64,000 bases of DNA from Brevibacillus choshinensis (lineage in GTDB: Bacteria; Bacillota; Bacilli; Brevibacillales; Brevibacillaceae), in the NCBI RefSeq assembly GCF_001420695.1, contig NZ_LJJB01000007.1, forward strand, positions 1,942,142 through 2,006,141, in the 5' to 3' direction. Every line of letters begins with the position of its first letter. Position 1 is the first letter of the stretch. The position numbers were made by a program, and so were the translations under genes. This document shows positions 42,360 to 50,336 of the stretch, piece after piece. The notes beneath the pieces were generated by a model. It made no database searches. It had not been told where the DNA came from and saw only the letters and a list, made by a program, of their open reading frames with translations.

Positions 42360-43601
42360 TTAACAGACTATGTTTTTCGCGAGAACAGTCAAGATTTTCG
42401 TCGTTTGGATCAAGTCTTCGATCTCCATGTACTCGTTAAACCCATGGATGTTGTTCTCGCTCGTACCAGGACCGTAATTGATACCAGGAATTCCATTTTG
42501 GATGAACCACCTCGTATCCGCTTGCGCCAAAACCCCGACGACCGGTAGGGTGTGGCCCGTGACTTCCTGTACGGCCTGCTGCAGCTCGGAAATAAGGGGA
42601 GAGTCTTCTTGCGTAATCGTAGGGTCTGTCTGAAAGTCAGTAATTCGAGTCAGCTTGACTTTGAATGCGGGATCGTTTTTTTCGAGAACCTCCAGCAGCG
42701 ATACGACACGATTGTAAATCTGATCGAGGCTGTGCTCGGGGATGACGCGAAAGTCCACTTCAATCTCACACGTAGCCGGAACGACATTGACTTTCGTCCC
42801 ACCTTGGATGGTGCCGATATTAACGGTGGTGTACTTCATACCAGGAATGGAGGAAGGCTCTTGCTCCAGATCTTTTTGGAGGTTTTCTAGACCCTGCACG
42901 ACTTTCGCCATCTTCTCCACGGCGTTCAAGCCTTTCCATTTATAACCCGCATGCGCCGGAATGCCATCCGTGGTGATTTTCAGCTGCAGGACGCCTGCCA
43001 TCGCTCGAACGATGTGATTGCTGTAGCCCTCCACAATTACCATATCTCCATGTACATGCCCATTTTGGTTTATGTAGCCTGCACCCAGAATTCCCCCTGT
43101 TTCTTCATCACACGTGGCAGCAATAATTACATCGCCATTTCGCGTAAGAGAAGTACGCGCCAACGCCACTGCTGCCATGATGTAAGCGCTTAACCTTCCT
43201 TTGGAATCGGTTGCTCCTCTCCCATAGATTCGCCCATTGGCGATCATCCCTGAAAAAGGCGGATAGTCCCACTGTTCCGGATCTCCTGCAGGTACCGTAT
43301 CCAGATGAGAATTGAAGATAAGGTTTCTTCCCTCTCCAGACCCTCGCAACGTCGCAATGACATTCTTGCGTGGTGTTGGCAAACCTGCCGCGCTCGTCAT
43401 TTCGTCAGGGACAGAAATGACCTGGACCTCAAAACCAAGGTCTGTTAATTCTTCCTGAAGGAACGTACTTATTTCGCTGTAGTTACCTGGCGGATTTTCA
43501 CTTGGGATTTGAATGAGGCGTTGGAGAAATCCAATGATCTCTGGCCTCATCTCCTCGACCGCCTGGAATAGCTGCTGTTTCTGCGTATTGGTATCATTCA
43601 T
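42360..43601 (-). CDS. M20-family peptidase/deacylase (ArgE/DapE-like), intact metal site
   Basis: A 413-residue M20 enzyme whose metal ligands look complete: SHLDTVPAGD, GRGATDSKG, CDEETGG and the late His in NNIHGFNEYM. PAHAGYKWKGLNA is the lid/dimer-domain His segment. Members remove acyl groups or C-terminal residues from small substrates (ArgE, DapE, succinyl-diaminopimelate or dipeptidase-like). First gene of the third sigma-54 unit, followed by M28 protein 5. ATG with GAGGAGGGG 8 bases upstream. It contrasts with the degenerate M20 protein at 31126. Confidence 0.9.
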   Translation of the reverse strand: MNDTNTQKQQLFQAVEEMRPEIIGFLQRLIQIPSENPPGNYSEISTFLQEELTDLGFEVQVISVPDEMTSAAGLPTPRKNVIATLRGSGEGRNLIFNSHLDTVPAGDPEQWDYPPFSGMIANGRIYGRGATDSKGRLSAYIMAAVALARTSLTRNGDVIIAATCDEETGGILGAGYINQNGHVHGDMVIVEGYSNHIVRAMAGVLQLKITTDGIPAHAGYKWKGLNAVEKMAKVVQGLENLQKDLEQEPSSIPGMKYTTVNIGTIQGGTKVNVVPATCEIEVDFRVIPEHSLDQIYNRVVSLLEVLEKNDPAFKVKLTRITDFQTDPTITQEDSPLISELQQAVQEVTGHTLPVVGVLAQADTRWFIQNGIPGINYGPGTSENNIHGFNEYMEIEDLIQTTKILTVLAKNIVC

Positions 43602-43629
43602 GAGTTACCCCTCCTCGGTGAAGAGTAAT

Positions 43630-43645
43630 TGCAAAGTCTATGCCA
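43630..43645 (-). promoter_or_regulatory. Sigma-54 promoter of the M20-M28 unit
   Basis: Minus strand TGGCAT-AGACT-TTGCA, an excellent -24/-12 match, 29 bases before the M20 start. Confidence 0.87.
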
Positions 43646-43696
43646 ATCAAATCGCAGGAAAATGCGCCTGATTTCTAGCCCTTGGAGGGGTATTGT

Positions 43697-43716
43697 GGTG
43701 TCTTAGGGTGTTTGCG
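43697..43716. promoter_or_regulatory. Upstream activator element C (inverted, closer)
   Basis: On the minus strand CGCAAACACCCTAAGACACC carries the same CAAA and ACCCTAAG core as elements A, B and D, but in the opposite orientation and only about 52-71 bases from the -24 box. Confidence 0.5.
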
Positions 43717-43721
43717 ATAAC

Positions 43722-44300
43722 CTAATCATAATAAGGAACGTTATATTCATTGCGATGAGTCACCCATTTCAAGGGTAACCTGCTTTTTGGTAAAGCCTTT
43801 TCCTCTGAATAGCCAATCGGTACCAAACCGATGATCCGCACGTCATCGGGAATATGGAGGCTTTCTTTGATATCTTGTTCATTGATTCCACCTACCCAGC
43901 AGCCTGACAATCCCAATGCTGTCGCGGTCAACAAGATGTTTTGGACGGCCGCTGCAGTGTCGATCAAAGCCCACTCGCGCCCTGCTGGTCCATAGCGGGC
44001 AACGGTTCGTTTCACATTGGAGCAAGCCACGATGACTACCGCCGCATCGGCAATCCAATATTGATAATTCATACCTTTGGAAAAGTAGCCGCTAAAGGTC
44101 GATTTCACGATCTCTTGTTTCTTAGCGGGATCGTCAATAACAATAAACTCCCACGGCTGCATATTCCCGCTCGAAGGTGCTCTCGTTCCTGCCAGCAGGA
44201 GCTGTTCCACCATTTCGGAGGCAATAGGCTGTTTGGTAAACTTTCGCTTGCTGACACGTTGAAAAATAGCGGGGATGGGATAATTGGATTCAGTCGTCAC
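43722..44300 (-). CDS. Nitroreductase family protein, regulon copy 2
   Basis: A 192-residue flavoprotein: RVSKRKF at the N-terminus, LLAGTRAPSSGNMQPWEFIVID and NILLTATALGLSGCWVGG form the FMN pocket. GTG start with GGAGGTAAC 8 bases upstream. It follows a paralogous nitroreductase by 15 bases and both lie directly downstream of the sigma-54 activator gene. The role in peptide use is unclear; some relatives oxidise amino-acid derived or heterocyclic substrates. Confidence 0.87.
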   Translation of the reverse strand: MTTESNYPIPAIFQRVSKRKFTKQPIASEMVEQLLLAGTRAPSSGNMQPWEFIVIDDPAKKQEIVKSTFSGYFSKGMNYQYWIADAAVVIVACSNVKRTVARYGPAGREWALIDTAAAVQNILLTATALGLSGCWVGGINEQDIKESLHIPDDVRIIGLVPIGYSEEKALPKSRLPLKWVTHRNEYNVPYYD

Positions 44301-44315
44301 CCTGGTTACCTCCTT

Positions 44316-44870
44316 TCACTTTAATATTTCTGCCACAGATAACCGCGGCGGAATTTCCTTTTCCTCATCACTATAGCCAACGGTAAAAATAGCGATCGGC
44401 TCAACATACCACGGGAGGTTTAGGTTCTTTTGTAGGAGATGTGCATCAAATTCTCGAATGACGGACGTGCTCAAACCATGGGCGGCTGCTGTCAAACGTG
44501 CATTTTGGATGGCAGCAAAGGTGTCCTGGATTGCGAAAATTTCACCACGCTCACCTAATCGCACCAAAGCTCTGCGCTTTTCGATCATCACGACCGCGAT
44601 CACAGGTGCACTCATCAGCCAGGCCTGTCCACCATAGCTGTGGGGTGACAAAAATGGATCGAGTGTAGCGGCTATTACCTTTTCGCGCTCCTTAATCCCT
44701 TTGACAAGCATCAGCTCCCAAGGCTGTGTGTTTGCCAATGACGGTCCCAGCGTGAAAGCATAGAACACTTCTTCGATCAATGGCTCAGGGATCGGCGTCG
44801 ATTGGTAGCCACGCACATTGATGATCATGTTCATGATAGGGAGCATTTCTCCTTGCTTGGAAATAGACAC
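44316..44870 (-). CDS. Nitroreductase family protein, regulon copy 1
   Basis: A 184-residue nitroreductase-like protein, shorter at the N-terminus than usual (NVRGYQSTPI in place of RRSxRxF). FYAFTLGPSLANTQPWELMLVKG and NARLTAAAHGLSTSVIREF are the cofactor segments. GTG at 44870 with AGGAA about 9 bases upstream is taken as the start; ATG at 44846 is also possible. The altered phosphate-binding arginines may mean weaker or different flavin binding. It lies 83 bases after the activator gene; no sigma-54 site is visible in that gap. Confidence 0.82.
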   Translation of the reverse strand: MSISKQGEMLPIMNMIINVRGYQSTPIPEPLIEEVFYAFTLGPSLANTQPWELMLVKGIKEREKVIAATLDPFLSPHSYGGQAWLMSAPVIAVVMIEKRRALVRLGERGEIFAIQDTFAAIQNARLTAAAHGLSTSVIREFDAHLLQKNLNLPWYVEPIAIFTVGYSDEEKEIPPRLSVAEILK

Positions 44871-44953
44871 AACTATTCATTCCTTTCTAAAAAAATATGA
44901 CTGAGAGTATGATCTATAAACAGAAGTAATATTTCTAATATTTTGAATTTGCT

Positions 44954-47005
44954 TCACACACGTAACTCCATCGTTTGCTTCATCATGGACAGCATGTGCA
45001 GCCCTTTATCTGTGATCCGGCTGCCTTGACCTCTGCGTCCAGAAAATATGTATCCAAGGTCTCTTAGGCTATCCATCCGATGTCGAACTTGTTGATCGGT
45101 GATAGGAATCCCCCTCCGCATGGCAAAGTCTACGATTTTTCCTCTGCCTACACATTCCAATCTACTTTTTGCTTGTTCTAGACATTCCAATATGACATAG
45201 AAACTAAAAAGCTCCCCTTTTGTCTCCAGCTCCTCCATGTCTCCTTTTTTTGTTTCTTGCAGCTTCTGCTCTGTCTCGCGAAATTGCTCGGGTAGATCGA
45301 GCTCCGTAATCGTATTGCCATCCATCACACTCGTCATGTACTGCACCACGCTATTTAACTCACGGACATTCCCCGGCCAATCGTAGTTAAGAAGACGCTG
45401 CATGACCGCCGGCTCAATATCCACCGTGACCAAGGAATTTTCTTTCACAAAATGCTCGACGAGTAACGAGATATCTTCTCTTCTTTCTCGCAAAGAGGGA
45501 ACTCTCAATGGAAGTACAAAGAGCCGGTAGTATAAATCCTGGCGAAACTTCCCCTCTTCTACGAGATCCTTCAGACTGCGGTTGGTCGCTGCGATGATCC
45601 GAACATCGATTGGGATAATTTGTTGCCCCCCAATGCGCATGACCTGCTTTTCTTGCAGAACGCGCAGCAGCAGTGCTTGCAAGGAGGGAGAAGCGTCTCC
45701 AATCTCATCCAGAAAGAGCGTCCCATTATGTGCCAGCTCAAATAAGCCTGGCTTCCCATTCTTTTTTGCACCAGTAAAAGAACCACCTTCGTAGCCAAAC
45801 AGCTCGCTCTCTGCCAGTGACTCTGGTAATCCTGCGAAGTTAACTGGCAAAAATGGACCATTTTTTCGTTTAGACAAGCTGTGTATGGAATGGGCAAACA
45901 ATTCTTTCCCTGTGCCATTTTCACCAAGTATTAACACCGTCTTGTCCGTTGTCGAAATTTTTTGCAGTACGTCTAGTGTAGTGGTAAGCCGATCACTTTT
46001 GCCGATGATGTCCTTGATCGTGTATTTCGAGGACAATCCTTTTCCTTGTAGTTCTTTCCGTACTTCCTGCTCCACCTTTTGGATGTTGGACACGTCTTGA
46101 AAGGCTGTCACTACACCGATTTTTTCGTCCTCCAACGTAATCGGGGTATTGTTTACTACTAGATTCAAATGATTCACGGATTGAACCTTGTTGACTTCGA
46201 CTTGCTCCTTTCCTTCGGGGAGCGACAACCATGGAAGTACCTCGTCGAGCGTTTTCCCGACCAGGTCCTTATTCGAATCACCGATTCCTAAAATGTTCTT
46301 CGCGGCCTGATTAATCTGGATGATCGTTTTATTCGGATCTGTCGTAATGATGCCCTCATGCACCGTATTCAAAATGGTGTCCAAATGCTTGTTTAACTCT
46401 TTAATGTGATTCAATGTTCGGTAAAAACGTCTGCTTTGCTCAATAATTTCCTGGATATACCGAGCGGAATACAGATTGGCGCGATCCACGTTGGCATTGA
46501 GGCGGACAGCAAGCTCGATAATGGTCGAGACATCGAGCGGTCGAATTCCGATATTGACGACCTTTTGCATGCCTCTCGGGACCAGCTCGGCCCCTTCTGC
46601 ATAAATCGCGGTAGTAATACCGTCGATCGGCTGTTTACATCCCGGATAATACGGGACCATTTCGAATTGAAAGCCCAGGTTACGCAACAGTTCAATGGTT
46701 TCGTGTGACGTTTCCAGCATGTTATTGACGACAAGGCAACGAGTGTCCGGGGGGAGGGTGACCAACTCATCCATTTTGGCGATGTTAATGGCTCTCCTTG
46801 CGATAATCAGCTTTTCGCTTGGAATCTTCCATTCCTCAATGACTTTAGGAGACGATGCGAGAACGAAGTCAACCTCATCGGTATTGGAGGCTTTTGACTC
46901 ATGGAGAATCGTAATGCGATTTTGGAAAAAATCATGGATTTGTTTTGCAAAGACAGAGTGTGTTCTTTGATCTTTTGCCACAACCAGAAGCGTTCGCTTA
47001 TCCAT
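44954..47005 (-). CDS. Sigma-54-dependent transcriptional activator with PAS and winged-helix domains
   Basis: A 683-residue enhancer-binding protein. Residues about 1-190 form a sensory region resembling PrpR/receiver-like N-terminal domains (assigned with low certainty). A PAS domain spans about 205-310 (VHEGIITTDPNKTIIQINQAAKNILG). The AAA+ domain (about 330-560) has Walker A GENGTGKE, the sigma-54 loop GSFTGA, Walker B LFLDEIGD, FRQDLYYRL and WPGNVREL. The usual Fis helix-turn-helix is absent; residues about 600-683 look like a winged helix (QQVRHRMDSLRDLGYIFSG..GQGSRITDKG). It should activate the four -24/-12 promoters in this window in response to a peptide-derived signal. ATG with GGGAGGG upstream. 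Confidence 0.9.
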   Translation of the reverse strand: MDKRTLLVVAKDQRTHSVFAKQIHDFFQNRITILHESKASNTDEVDFVLASSPKVIEEWKIPSEKLIIARRAINIAKMDELVTLPPDTRCLVVNNMLETSHETIELLRNLGFQFEMVPYYPGCKQPIDGITTAIYAEGAELVPRGMQKVVNIGIRPLDVSTIIELAVRLNANVDRANLYSARYIQEIIEQSRRFYRTLNHIKELNKHLDTILNTVHEGIITTDPNKTIIQINQAAKNILGIGDSNKDLVGKTLDEVLPWLSLPEGKEQVEVNKVQSVNHLNLVVNNTPITLEDEKIGVVTAFQDVSNIQKVEQEVRKELQGKGLSSKYTIKDIIGKSDRLTTTLDVLQKISTTDKTVLILGENGTGKELFAHSIHSLSKRKNGPFLPVNFAGLPESLAESELFGYEGGSFTGAKKNGKPGLFELAHNGTLFLDEIGDASPSLQALLLRVLQEKQVMRIGGQQIIPIDVRIIAATNRSLKDLVEEGKFRQDLYYRLFVLPLRVPSLRERREDISLLVEHFVKENSLVTVDIEPAVMQRLLNYDWPGNVRELNSVVQYMTSVMDGNTITELDLPEQFRETEQKLQETKKGDMEELETKGELFSFYVILECLEQAKSRLECVGRGKIVDFAMRRGIPITDQQVRHRMDSLRDLGYIFSGRRGQGSRITDKGLHMLSMMKQTMELRV

Positions 47006-47135
47006 AGTATCCCTCCCCAGATAGCCATACTGATATTCTCTACCATCATAGTATGGAAGCTCCTTTGGTTAATAGAGGCAAAAAAGTTTTGATTACACTG
47101 GAATTTTCTTGAAAAAAATCAAGCTATTATCCAGA

Positions 47136-47190
47136 ACAAAAAAGATAGCTCTCCTATTAGCGAAGTTTTGCTAAGCGGGAACTATCTTGG
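47136..47190 (-). terminator. Terminator of the M19 dipeptidase gene
   Basis: Minus strand AAGATAG and CTATCTT outer arms, inner TTAGC/GCTAA stem, then TTTTTTG, just after the stop at 47201. Confidence 0.75.
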
Positions 47191-47200
47191 TTGAATGAAA

Positions 47201-48457
47201 TCAGACAGTAGCTTTTTCGTCTTTCTTGCCCACGGTCATCGATTTCGGATCATACCATACTTCATCGAGAACACGCATGATATTGCCACCTATCACTTTG
47301 GCTATATCTCCATCGGAATACCCTCGTGTAATCAGCCAACGCACGATGTTCGGGAATGCCTCCGTCGGATTTTCGATCCCTTCCACATAATCGACTTCCT
47401 CAAAGTTATTCTTGCCGTGTGCAGCTGCAATCGACAATGCACTCGCGAAGACTCGATGGATGCCAACATGGTCTCCAAATAACACATCCGGCCCAAAAGC
47501 TACATGGTCGATTCCTACGAGATTCGCACAATATTCAAAGTGCTCCATGAAAGAATCAAGATTGTGCCTAGGCTGATTTTTGGTCATCGTCGTATGTGGT
47601 GCCGCCTCGATGCCAATGACGCCACCGCGCTCCGCGCATGCTTGAATAATGTGATCCGGCTTCAAGCGATTGGATTCCCAAAGTGCCCTTGCCCCTGCAT
47701 GAGTAATGAAAATAGGTTTATCACTCGTCTCGATCGTATCCAGCGAGGTTTTGTCCCCAGAGTGAGAAATATCGATGGCAATGCCCAGCTTATTCATGCG
47801 GCGAACCGCCTGTCTTCCGAATTCCGTCAAGCCGCCGTCGCTTTTCTCCTTCAAGCCGCAGCCGAGCGAATTCCCCTCACTGTAGGCAATACCCATGTTA
47901 CGAACGCCAAATCCGTATAAAATGTCCAGCCGATCCAGCTCGTTCTCGATCATCGTAGATGCCTCCAAGGAAGGAACGAAAGCGATCTTCTTGTTTTTCT
48001 TTGCCAGCCGGATGTCATCTGTCGTCAATCCGAGAACGACCATATCCTGATGGGCAATATCACACAATCGCATTCCCAAATCAAACAGAACATCATCCCA
48101 TTTCCAGCCCGCACGAGAAGTAATCATGGCGGTTCCATTCATGAGATTGTCAAATACGCAGTCCAGCCCTGATTGACTCAATCCCTCATAGCCCATACTA
48201 TCTCTTCCCCAGCGGCGAAACTCGAAGAATTCATTCAAATTCTCAGGAGCCACAAACATGTGATCATGCAAGGAGATCACGACGTTTTCTTCAAAGAGTC
48301 GCTTCGCACGCTCTTCTTGTGACTCCGTCAACGGGATGGTGTATGCGGGAAATAATCCCGTTTCTTTGGATAGTTTAAATTCTTTAAAATCAACTCCTGG
48401 CTCTAGATACTGATAGGCTCGATATCCTTTGTAATCCTTCTGCTGCACATGAATCAT
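47201..48457 (-). CDS. M19 (renal/membrane dipeptidase family) protein with HxH variant
   Basis: A 418-residue M19 dipeptidase-like protein, no signal peptide. The first metal motif reads SLHDHMF, that is HxH where HxD is usual. The bridging Glu (VPSLEAS), the two His (IDISHSG and FITHAGARAL) and the late Asp (FGPDVLFGD) are present. M19 enzymes cleave dipeptides, often accepting a D-residue at the C-terminal position. It is a single-gene unit with its own sigma-54-type promoter and element D. ATG with AAAGGATGA upstream. Confidence 0.88.
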   Translation of the reverse strand: MIHVQQKDYKGYRAYQYLEPGVDFKEFKLSKETGLFPAYTIPLTESQEERAKRLFEENVVISLHDHMFVAPENLNEFFEFRRWGRDSMGYEGLSQSGLDCVFDNLMNGTAMITSRAGWKWDDVLFDLGMRLCDIAHQDMVVLGLTTDDIRLAKKNKKIAFVPSLEASTMIENELDRLDILYGFGVRNMGIAYSEGNSLGCGLKEKSDGGLTEFGRQAVRRMNKLGIAIDISHSGDKTSLDTIETSDKPIFITHAGARALWESNRLKPDHIIQACAERGGVIGIEAAPHTTMTKNQPRHNLDSFMEHFEYCANLVGIDHVAFGPDVLFGDHVGIHRVFASALSIAAAHGKNNFEEVDYVEGIENPTEAFPNIVRWLITRGYSDGDIAKVIGGNIMRVLDEVWYDPKSMTVGKKDEKATV

Positions 48458-48497
48458 CCTTTCTTATTACCTAGATTCAGTCACATACAGAACAATC

Positions 48498-48513
48498 TGC
48501 ATATTTCATACCA
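48498..48513 (-). promoter_or_regulatory. Probable sigma-54 promoter of the M19 gene
   Basis: Minus strand TGGTAT-GAAAT-ATGCA: spacing is exact but -24 and -12 each deviate from consensus. Supported by a start codon 41 bases downstream and element D 100 bases upstream. Confidence 0.6.
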
Positions 48514-48612
48514 CCAATCCGCTTTCTTAGATAAACTCTTGTAATATCAAGTTTTCGGACTTGTTTCTTGCCAGCTGAATGGTTCTAGCGGCGTTAAAAA
48601 CAACCTAACTCA

Positions 48613-48634
48613 CCCAAAGTGGTCACCCTAAGAA
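48613..48634. promoter_or_regulatory. Upstream activator element D
   Basis: CCCAAAGTG followed after four bases by CCCTAAGAA. Same orientation as elements A and B, and starting 100 bases upstream of the -24 box. Confidence 0.65.
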
Positions 48635-48649
48635 CCTTTCCTTCTCACA

Positions 48650-48690
48650 CAAAAGAAAAAGCGCCCTCTCCTTACAGAAAGGGCACTCCT
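48650..48690 (-). terminator. Terminator of the MFS gene
   Basis: Minus strand GCCCTTTC-TGTAAG-GAGAGGGC then GCTTTTTCTTTT, directly after the MFS stop. Confidence 0.8.
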
Positions 48691-48702
48691 TTGAAAAACC
48701 TA

Positions 48703-50160
48703 CTATAGCTTCGCTACCTGCGTCCTTTTAATGAAAAACGCAAGTAGCAAGGCAACAACAGAAAAGCCAAATCCGATCAAAAAGGCGTTATGCACACCTG
48801 CAACCATTGCTCCAGCCATTTGATCCTGTGCAGTAGGGTTGGGTGACTTCGCCAGAAAAGCCCGTTGACCCGTCGACATGACTCCAATGAACAAGGCGAC
48901 GCCAATGGCTCCGGCAACCTGTTGCAAGGTGTTCAAGATAGCCGTACCGTGCGGGTAAAATCGTGGTGGCAATTGGTTCAATCCATTTGTCTGAGTGGGC
49001 ATCATGATCATGGAGATCGCCACCATTAAGCAAATGTGCAAGAGGAGGAAGGTCATCCGACTCGTTTCTACCGTCACCTGTGTAAAAAACCACATAATCA
49101 CAACGAGAAAAGCGGCACCGGGTATGACGAGAGCACGCGGACCGAATTTATCAAACAGCTTTCCTGTAAGAGGTGAAATCAGCCCGTTTAACAAACTACC
49201 CGGCAACATCAAAAGACCAGATGCGAAAACGGTGAGCCCAAGAGCACCTTGGAACAGGAAAGGCAAAAGGGACATCGCTGAGAACAACGTCATCATCATA
49301 ATAATCAGCAGGATTGTTGTCAGCGTGAACATCGGGTATTGAAATGCTCGAAGATCCATTAAAGGCTCAGGGACTCGCAGTTGCCGAAATACGAACAACA
49401 CGAGTGCGATAATACCGATTGACACAGTTCCGTATACAAGTGGATTTGACCAACCACCATGACCCTCGCCAGAACTGCTGAATCCATATACCACAGCACC
49501 AAACCCTATCGTGGATAAGATAAGGGATAGCACATCCACTTTTATTTTTTTGGTTTCCGAGACATTCTTTAAGTAGATCGCGGCAAACACAATGGAAAAG
49601 GCTGCGAACGGCAGCACCAGATAAAACAGCCATCGCCATTGCAAGGATTCCAGAATCAGGCCAGACAGAGTCGGACCAATCGCCGGGGCGAACATGATGA
49701 CGAGTCCGATGCTTCCCATCGCTGCCCCCCTCTTGTCGGGAGGATATAAAACCAGAATGGTATTCATCAAAACGGGTAGCATCAGGCCCGTTCCCGCAGC
49801 CTGCAACAATCGACCCACCAACAAAATCGAAAAATGAGGGGCAATTCCACAAACCAACGTACCCGCAGTAAATAAAATCATGGCTCCTAAGAACATTTGC
49901 CTTGTTGTAAACAGTTGAACCAATAGCCCAGACGCTGGCACGAGTACACCTACGACGAGCATATACCCGGTTGCTAACCATTGAAGGGTCGAGGCCGAAA
50001 CATTTAGTTCGATCATCAGTTGTGGAAACGCGATATTGAGCAACGTTTCATTTAAGATAGAGAAAAATGCCCCGATCATGAGCGAGATCAATATGGGCAG
50101 TCTCTTTACCTCTCCCATATTCTTGGGAGACTGAAAAGTGGAAGTTGCATCCTGATTCAC
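48703..50160 (-). CDS. MFS drug efflux transporter (DHA2/EmrB-QacA type)
   Basis: About 485 residues with the many hydrophobic spans of the 14-helix DHA2 group. Signature pieces are LNETLLNIAFPQLMIELNVS near helix 1, LQWLATGYMLVVGVLVPASGLL with motif C-like region, and LVGRLLQAAGTGLMLPVLMN. Such pumps export drugs or metabolites against protons. A GTG with AAAGGAGATG upstream is preferred as start; ATGs further up (50202, 50187) are poorly spaced. It is the first gene outside the peptide regulon and has its own terminator. Confidence 0.9.
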   Translation of the reverse strand: MNQDATSTFQSPKNMGEVKRLPILISLMIGAFFSILNETLLNIAFPQLMIELNVSASTLQWLATGYMLVVGVLVPASGLLVQLFTTRQMFLGAMILFTAGTLVCGIAPHFSILLVGRLLQAAGTGLMLPVLMNTILVLYPPDKRGAAMGSIGLVIMFAPAIGPTLSGLILESLQWRWLFYLVLPFAAFSIVFAAIYLKNVSETKKIKVDVLSLILSTIGFGAVVYGFSSSGEGHGGWSNPLVYGTVSIGIIALVLFVFRQLRVPEPLMDLRAFQYPMFTLTTILLIIMMMTLFSAMSLLPFLFQGALGLTVFASGLLMLPGSLLNGLISPLTGKLFDKFGPRALVIPGAAFLVVIMWFFTQVTVETSRMTFLLLHICLMVAISMIMMPTQTNGLNQLPPRFYPHGTAILNTLQQVAGAIGVALFIGVMSTGQRAFLAKSPNPTAQDQMAGAMVAGVHNAFLIGFGFSVVALLLAFFIKRTQVAKL

Positions 50161-50248
50161 TTTAACTTCATCTCCTTTTATGACCATAGCCTCCCCAAAC
50201 ACACGAGCCTTAAGTAAATACGATTGCCCCCATAAAAAGGTAATAATG

Positions 50249-50300
50249 ACAAAAAGGCAACCTCCCCCAGATACTCACTGGGATATGATCGCCCTTTTCT
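50249..50300 (-). terminator. Terminator of the FtsH-like gene
   Basis: Minus strand: AAAAGGGC and GCCTTTTT outer arms, CCCAG-TGAGTAT-CTGGG inner stem, then TTTTTGTC. Confidence 0.7.
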
Positions 50301-50336
50301 CTCATTTATTGGAAATCCTCCATGCTTTCACACCGT

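Noticed and set aside
44871-44953. Sigma-54 promoter in front of the two nitroreductases
   Set aside because: No TGGCAC-N5-TTGCA-like pair is visible in this gap; the genes may be read through from the activator gene or have a weak ordinary promoter.
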